Positions 50,998 to 54,272 of a DNA stretch of 54,272 nt are shown piece by piece. The translations under genes and the position numbers were made by a program. The notes below the pieces were generated by a model that saw only the letters and a program-made list of their open reading frames with translations, was not told the DNA's origin and did not search any database. This stretch comes from Psychroflexus gondwanensis ACAM 44 (GTDB taxonomy: Bacteria > Bacteroidota > Bacteroidia > Flavobacteriales > Flavobacteriaceae): assembly GCF_000355905.1 (NCBI RefSeq), contig NZ_APLF01000015.1:1-54272 (forward strand). The letters run 5' to 3'. The first letter of the stretch is position 1. Every line of letters starts with the position of its first letter.

Positions 50998-53900
50998 ATG
51001 AAGAAGATATACGTGTTTCTACTATTTGCATTTTTTGCAGTGAGTACTTTTGCTCAAGGGACAATGCTTCTCCGACAGCCTACGTTATCGAGTGAAAGTA
51101 TTGTTTTTGTTTATGCCAACGATTTATGGAAAGTTCCGCTTTCTGGTGGTAATGCCAAACGATTAACAACTTACGAAGGCTACGAATCTTCGCCTCACTT
51201 TTCAGATGATGGTAACTGGATTGCGTTTAGCGCAGAATACGATGGGAATACAGATGTTTATATTATTTCTTCTGAAGGCGGAACACCTAAACGATTGACG
51301 TATCATCCTGGAGCTGATATTGTTCAAGGTTGGACTCCTTCTGGTGAAATACTATTTCGAACTGGAAGAAAATCGCATCCAACCAAAACCTCTCAATTGT
51401 ATTCAATTTCAACTGAAGGAAGTTTTCCAAAACCTTTAGTTGATATAAGGGCCGCTTACGGAGACGTTTCTTCCGATGGCAAGTATTTGGCTTATACTCC
51501 CATAACATCTTGGGATCCAGAGTGGCGGAATTATAGAGGAGGACAAGCCATGCCTATATGGATTTTAAATTTGAAAAATCAAGATTTAACAAGGACACCT
51601 CAACTTGATAAAGAAAGACATCTAGATCCGGTTTGGGTTGGAGAAAAAGTGTATTACTTATCAGAAAGAGATTTTGTGAGTAACATTTGGAGTTATGATT
51701 TAAAATCCGAGCAAGAAAAGCAAATCACTTTTTACAAAAAATTCGATATTAAAAGTTTAGATGCCTTCGAAGATCAGATTGTTTTTGAGCAAGGGGGTTA
51801 CTTACATACCTTAGATACTAAGAATAATTCAGCCCATCAATTAGAGATCAATGTTGTTGGAGATTTAAATTTTAGCAGGGAAAGATGGGAAGATGTTAGT
51901 TCGAAGAATGTCAACAGCCCTAACCTTTCCCCTAATGGAAAACGAGCTGTATTTGAGCATAGAGGAGATATTTTTACCTTTCCAAAAGAGGAAGGGAGCT
52001 GGAGGAATATCACCCAAAGTAGTGGAGTAGCTGATAGATTTCCCGTTTGGTCGCCTCAAGGTGATAAATTAGCTTGGTTTTCTGATGCTAGCGGCGAATA
52101 TCAGTTGGTTATTGCAAATCAATTTGGTGAAAATCAAAAATCTTATGCGTTAGATAATCCAACGTTTTATTTCACTCCAGATTGGTCTCCAGATGGCAAA
52201 TTGATAAGTTATACAGACACAGATTACAATTTATGGTATATCAATTTGGAAAATGGAAACGTAAAAAAAGTAGACATGGATGGGTTTGCACACCCCAATA
52301 GAACAATGAATCCAAATTGGTCACCGGATAGTCGCTATCTGACTTATGAAAAACAGCAGAATAGTCATTTCAAAGCTATTTTTATTTTCGATATTCAATC
52401 AGGGAAAACATATCAGGTATCAGATTCCTTGGCGGATTCAACATCACCCCAATGGGACCAATCTGGAGAATATTTGTATTTCTTAGCGAGTACCGACTAT
52501 GGCTTGAACACTGGGTGGTTGGATATGAGTTCTTATGATCCATCGGTTTCTAGAAGTCTCTACGCCGTAGTACTAAGTGCTGAAGGACAAGCTCCTAATT
52601 TGCCGAAAAGCGATGAAGAAGAAATTAAGAAAAACGAAGAAGAAAATGAAAAGGATAAAAAAGATGAAAAGGATAAAAAAGAAGAAGTTATTACAGTAAA
52701 AATCGATTTCGATAACATCCAAGATAGAGTAGTTTCCTTAAAATTACCATCACGAAATTATCAATTTATAAGAAGCTCTAAGGCTCATAAACTATTCATA
52801 GCTGAGTCAATACAGAATCAAGATGACTTAAAAGTTCATAGCTATGATGTAAAAAAAGAAAAAGCTGAAGATTTCGAAGATGAAGTTAGTCAAATGGTAC
52901 TTTCTAAAAATGGTGATTTTACTCTTTTTCAAAAAAAGGCTAATTACCATATAACCGATACTGAAGGCTCACCAAAGCCCGAAGATAAGATTTCAGTTTC
53001 TGCCAAAATGAAAGTGGTTCCAGAAAAGGAATATGCTCAAATCTTTAAAGAGGGGTGGAGATTCATGCGTGATTTTCTTTATGTAGATAATGTTCATGGT
53101 GCACCATGGGATAAAGTCTATAATTGGTACCAACCGTGGGTTAAACATGTAAATCACAGAACAGATTTGAACTATTTGGTTGATATTTTAAGTGGGGAAG
53201 TAGCTATTGGTCATTCTTATGTTTCTGGTGGCGATATGCCAGATGTAGATAGAGTGCCAGTGGGACTGTTGGGAGCCGATTTTGAAATTAAAAATGGATA
53301 CTATAGAATCACAAAGATTTACGATGGAGAACGTTGGAATCCAGATATAGAGGCGCCTTTGGGCTTGACCGGTCAAAAAATTGAAGAAGGGGACTATATT
53401 CTAGAAGTTAATGGAAGAGGTATTACTGCCAAGGATAATATTTATGAACATTTCGCTCAAACTGCAGGAAGAACAGTTTCAGTATTAGTTAATAATAAAG
53501 CTACCCCATCTGGCGCAGAGAGAGTGTATGTGAAGCCTGTGAGAAGTGAAAATGGACTCAGGTATATAGATTGGGTTGAAAGCAATAGAAGAAAAGTTGA
53601 CGACATGTCTAATGGTAAATTAGCATACGTTTATATCCCTAACACAAGTCAGCCAGGTTTTACTAGTTTCAATCGCTATTATTTCTCACAGCAGGATAAA
53701 AAGGGAGTCATCTTGGATGAAAGAAATAATGGAGGAGGTTCTGCTGCGGATTATATGATTGACATTATGACTCGTGAACCCATTGGTTATTTCAATAGTA
53801 AAGCAGGAGATAATCGCCCATGGACATCACCTATAGCTGGTATTTGGGGCCCAAAGGTTATGATCATCAACGAAAGAGCAGGTTCTGGTGGTGATTTATT

Positions 53901-54249
53901 ACCATACATGTTCAAGAAAAAAGATATTGGTCCCTTAGTTGGAACGCGAACTTGGGGCGGTCTTGTAGGAACATGGGATACGCCAAGATTTATTGACGGA
54001 GGTAGAATGGTTGCTCCAAGAGGTGGTTTTTATGATACTGAAGGGGAATGGGCTGTAGAAGGTGAAGGCGTTGCTCCAGATATTGAAGTTATAGATGAAC
54101 CTAAAATAGCAGTAAAAGGCAGAGATGCTCAATTGGAAAAAGCTGTGGAAGAGGCTTTGAAACTTTTAAATACCAAGGAATTTGAGATGAAACCTGAGCC
54201 AGAAGCCCCTGTGAGATGGAAGCGACCAAAAGGCTATGATAAGAATTAA
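50998..54249 (+). CDS. Tricorn protease homologue (S41 family, exported)
   Basis: 1083 residues, the standard length. A signal peptide (MKKIYVFLLFAFFAVSTFAQ) is followed by two beta-propellers of WD40-like PD repeats (about 25-530; e.g. YESSPHFSDDGNWIAFSAEY, FPVWSPQGDKLAWFSD). A lysine/glutamate-rich linker (about 540-563) follows. The S41 core has helical and PDZ-like parts (VGLLGADFEIKNG), with catalytic His739 (GHSYVSGG) and Ser963 in ERAGSGGDLLPYM, positions that closely match tricorn His746 and Ser965. Tricorn degrades peptides released by larger proteases; here the signal peptide puts it in the periplasm or outside. Transcribed alone. Confidence 0.94.
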   Translation: MKKIYVFLLFAFFAVSTFAQGTMLLRQPTLSSESIVFVYANDLWKVPLSGGNAKRLTTYEGYESSPHFSDDGNWIAFSAEYDGNTDVYIISSEGGTPKRLTYHPGADIVQGWTPSGEILFRTGRKSHPTKTSQLYSISTEGSFPKPLVDIRAAYGDVSSDGKYLAYTPITSWDPEWRNYRGGQAMPIWILNLKNQDLTRTPQLDKERHLDPVWVGEKVYYLSERDFVSNIWSYDLKSEQEKQITFYKKFDIKSLDAFEDQIVFEQGGYLHTLDTKNNSAHQLEINVVGDLNFSRERWEDVSSKNVNSPNLSPNGKRAVFEHRGDIFTFPKEEGSWRNITQSSGVADRFPVWSPQGDKLAWFSDASGEYQLVIANQFGENQKSYALDNPTFYFTPDWSPDGKLISYTDTDYNLWYINLENGNVKKVDMDGFAHPNRTMNPNWSPDSRYLTYEKQQNSHFKAIFIFDIQSGKTYQVSDSLADSTSPQWDQSGEYLYFLASTDYGLNTGWLDMSSYDPSVSRSLYAVVLSAEGQAPNLPKSDEEEIKKNEEENEKDKKDEKDKKEEVITVKIDFDNIQDRVVSLKLPSRNYQFIRSSKAHKLFIAESIQNQDDLKVHSYDVKKEKAEDFEDEVSQMVLSKNGDFTLFQKKANYHITDTEGSPKPEDKISVSAKMKVVPEKEYAQIFKEGWRFMRDFLYVDNVHGAPWDKVYNWYQPWVKHVNHRTDLNYLVDILSGEVAIGHSYVSGGDMPDVDRVPVGLLGADFEIKNGYYRITKIYDGERWNPDIEAPLGLTGQKIEEGDYILEVNGRGITAKDNIYEHFAQTAGRTVSVLVNNKATPSGAERVYVKPVRSENGLRYIDWVESNRRKVDDMSNGKLAYVYIPNTSQPGFTSFNRYYFSQQDKKGVILDERNNGGGSAADYMIDIMTREPIGYFNSKAGDNRPWTSPIAGIWGPKVMIINERAGSGGDLLPYMFKKKDIGPLVGTRTWGGLVGTWDTPRFIDGGRMVAPRGGFYDTEGEWAVEGEGVAPDIEVIDEPKIAVKGRDAQLEKAVEEALKLLNTKEFEMKPEPEAPVRWKRPKGYDKN

Positions 54250-54272
54250 TCGCAACTAAAATAAGACTAACC

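Overview
The window is a chromosomal segment of a member of the Bacteroidota, almost certainly family Flavobacteriaceae. The evidence is the low G+C, the closest recognisable families (DUF5683, WbqC, DUF721, a fused signal peptidase I, a DEAD-box helicase with a basic tail), the many type II lipoprotein signals ending in S/G-C, and repeated Bacteroidota-type -7 promoter boxes (TAnnTTTG) in front of genes without Shine-Dalgarno sequences. No rRNA, tRNA, CRISPR array, IS element or prophage was seen. Gene density is very high and most of the content is housekeeping.

Layout. 1-6211 (minus strand): a four-gene efflux operon, GbsR/MarR-like regulator -> membrane fusion protein -> RND pump -> outer-membrane factor. 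6212-8852: a fasciclin lipoprotein, a decayed remnant of a second copy of the regulator, a Nudix hydrolase, a hotdog thioesterase and a DUF3817 membrane protein. 8941-13509 (plus): galE, bifunctional NAD(P)HX repair enzyme, hutH and a small lipoprotein. 13581-17486 (minus): lipoprotein, alpha/beta hydrolase-OsmC fusion, DUF721 protein, lipoprotein, recF. 17631-23814 (plus): TPR protein, ribH, a small basic membrane protein, mutL, two rhomboid proteins and an EEP phosphatase. 23798-28984 (minus): WbqC protein, lepB, dapB, DUF5683, parB, parA. 29074-35663 (minus): SDR, menA, purB, sirtuin, CarboxypepD_reg-like protein, DEAD-box helicase. 35732-42414 (minus): rdgB followed by a tightly overlapping MoxR/DUF58/DUF4350/DUF4129/membrane/SpoIIM cluster, with a divergent RDD gene and a TRIC-type channel to 43789. 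43792-47029: lipoprotein PPIase, CoA-pyrophosphatase-type Nudix, PlsC-like acyltransferase, aldo/keto reductase. 47108-50836 (minus): miaE, dnaX, EEP protein and a 54-residue Pmp3/YqaE protein. 50998-54249 (plus): a tricorn-type protease.

The most interesting observations are two homopolymer frame-breaks and a decayed duplicate. In dnaX an A9 tract separates a complete 364-residue gamma-like frame from a -1 frame that would extend it to about 614 residues (tau); gamma/tau production at A-tracts is known in other bacteria. In the outer-membrane efflux gene a G9 tract replaces the family's usual ending with an unrelated tail; one G fewer restores it exactly. The intergenic region at about 7529-7663 carries a 32-codon remnant of the efflux regulator together with a copy of its operator-like inverted repeat. 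MutL lacks every recognisable endonuclease metal-site motif, the sirtuin lacks the zinc cysteines, and the MoxR-SpoIIM-RDD cluster is a widespread but functionally undefined membrane system. I found no clearly new defence or mobile system.
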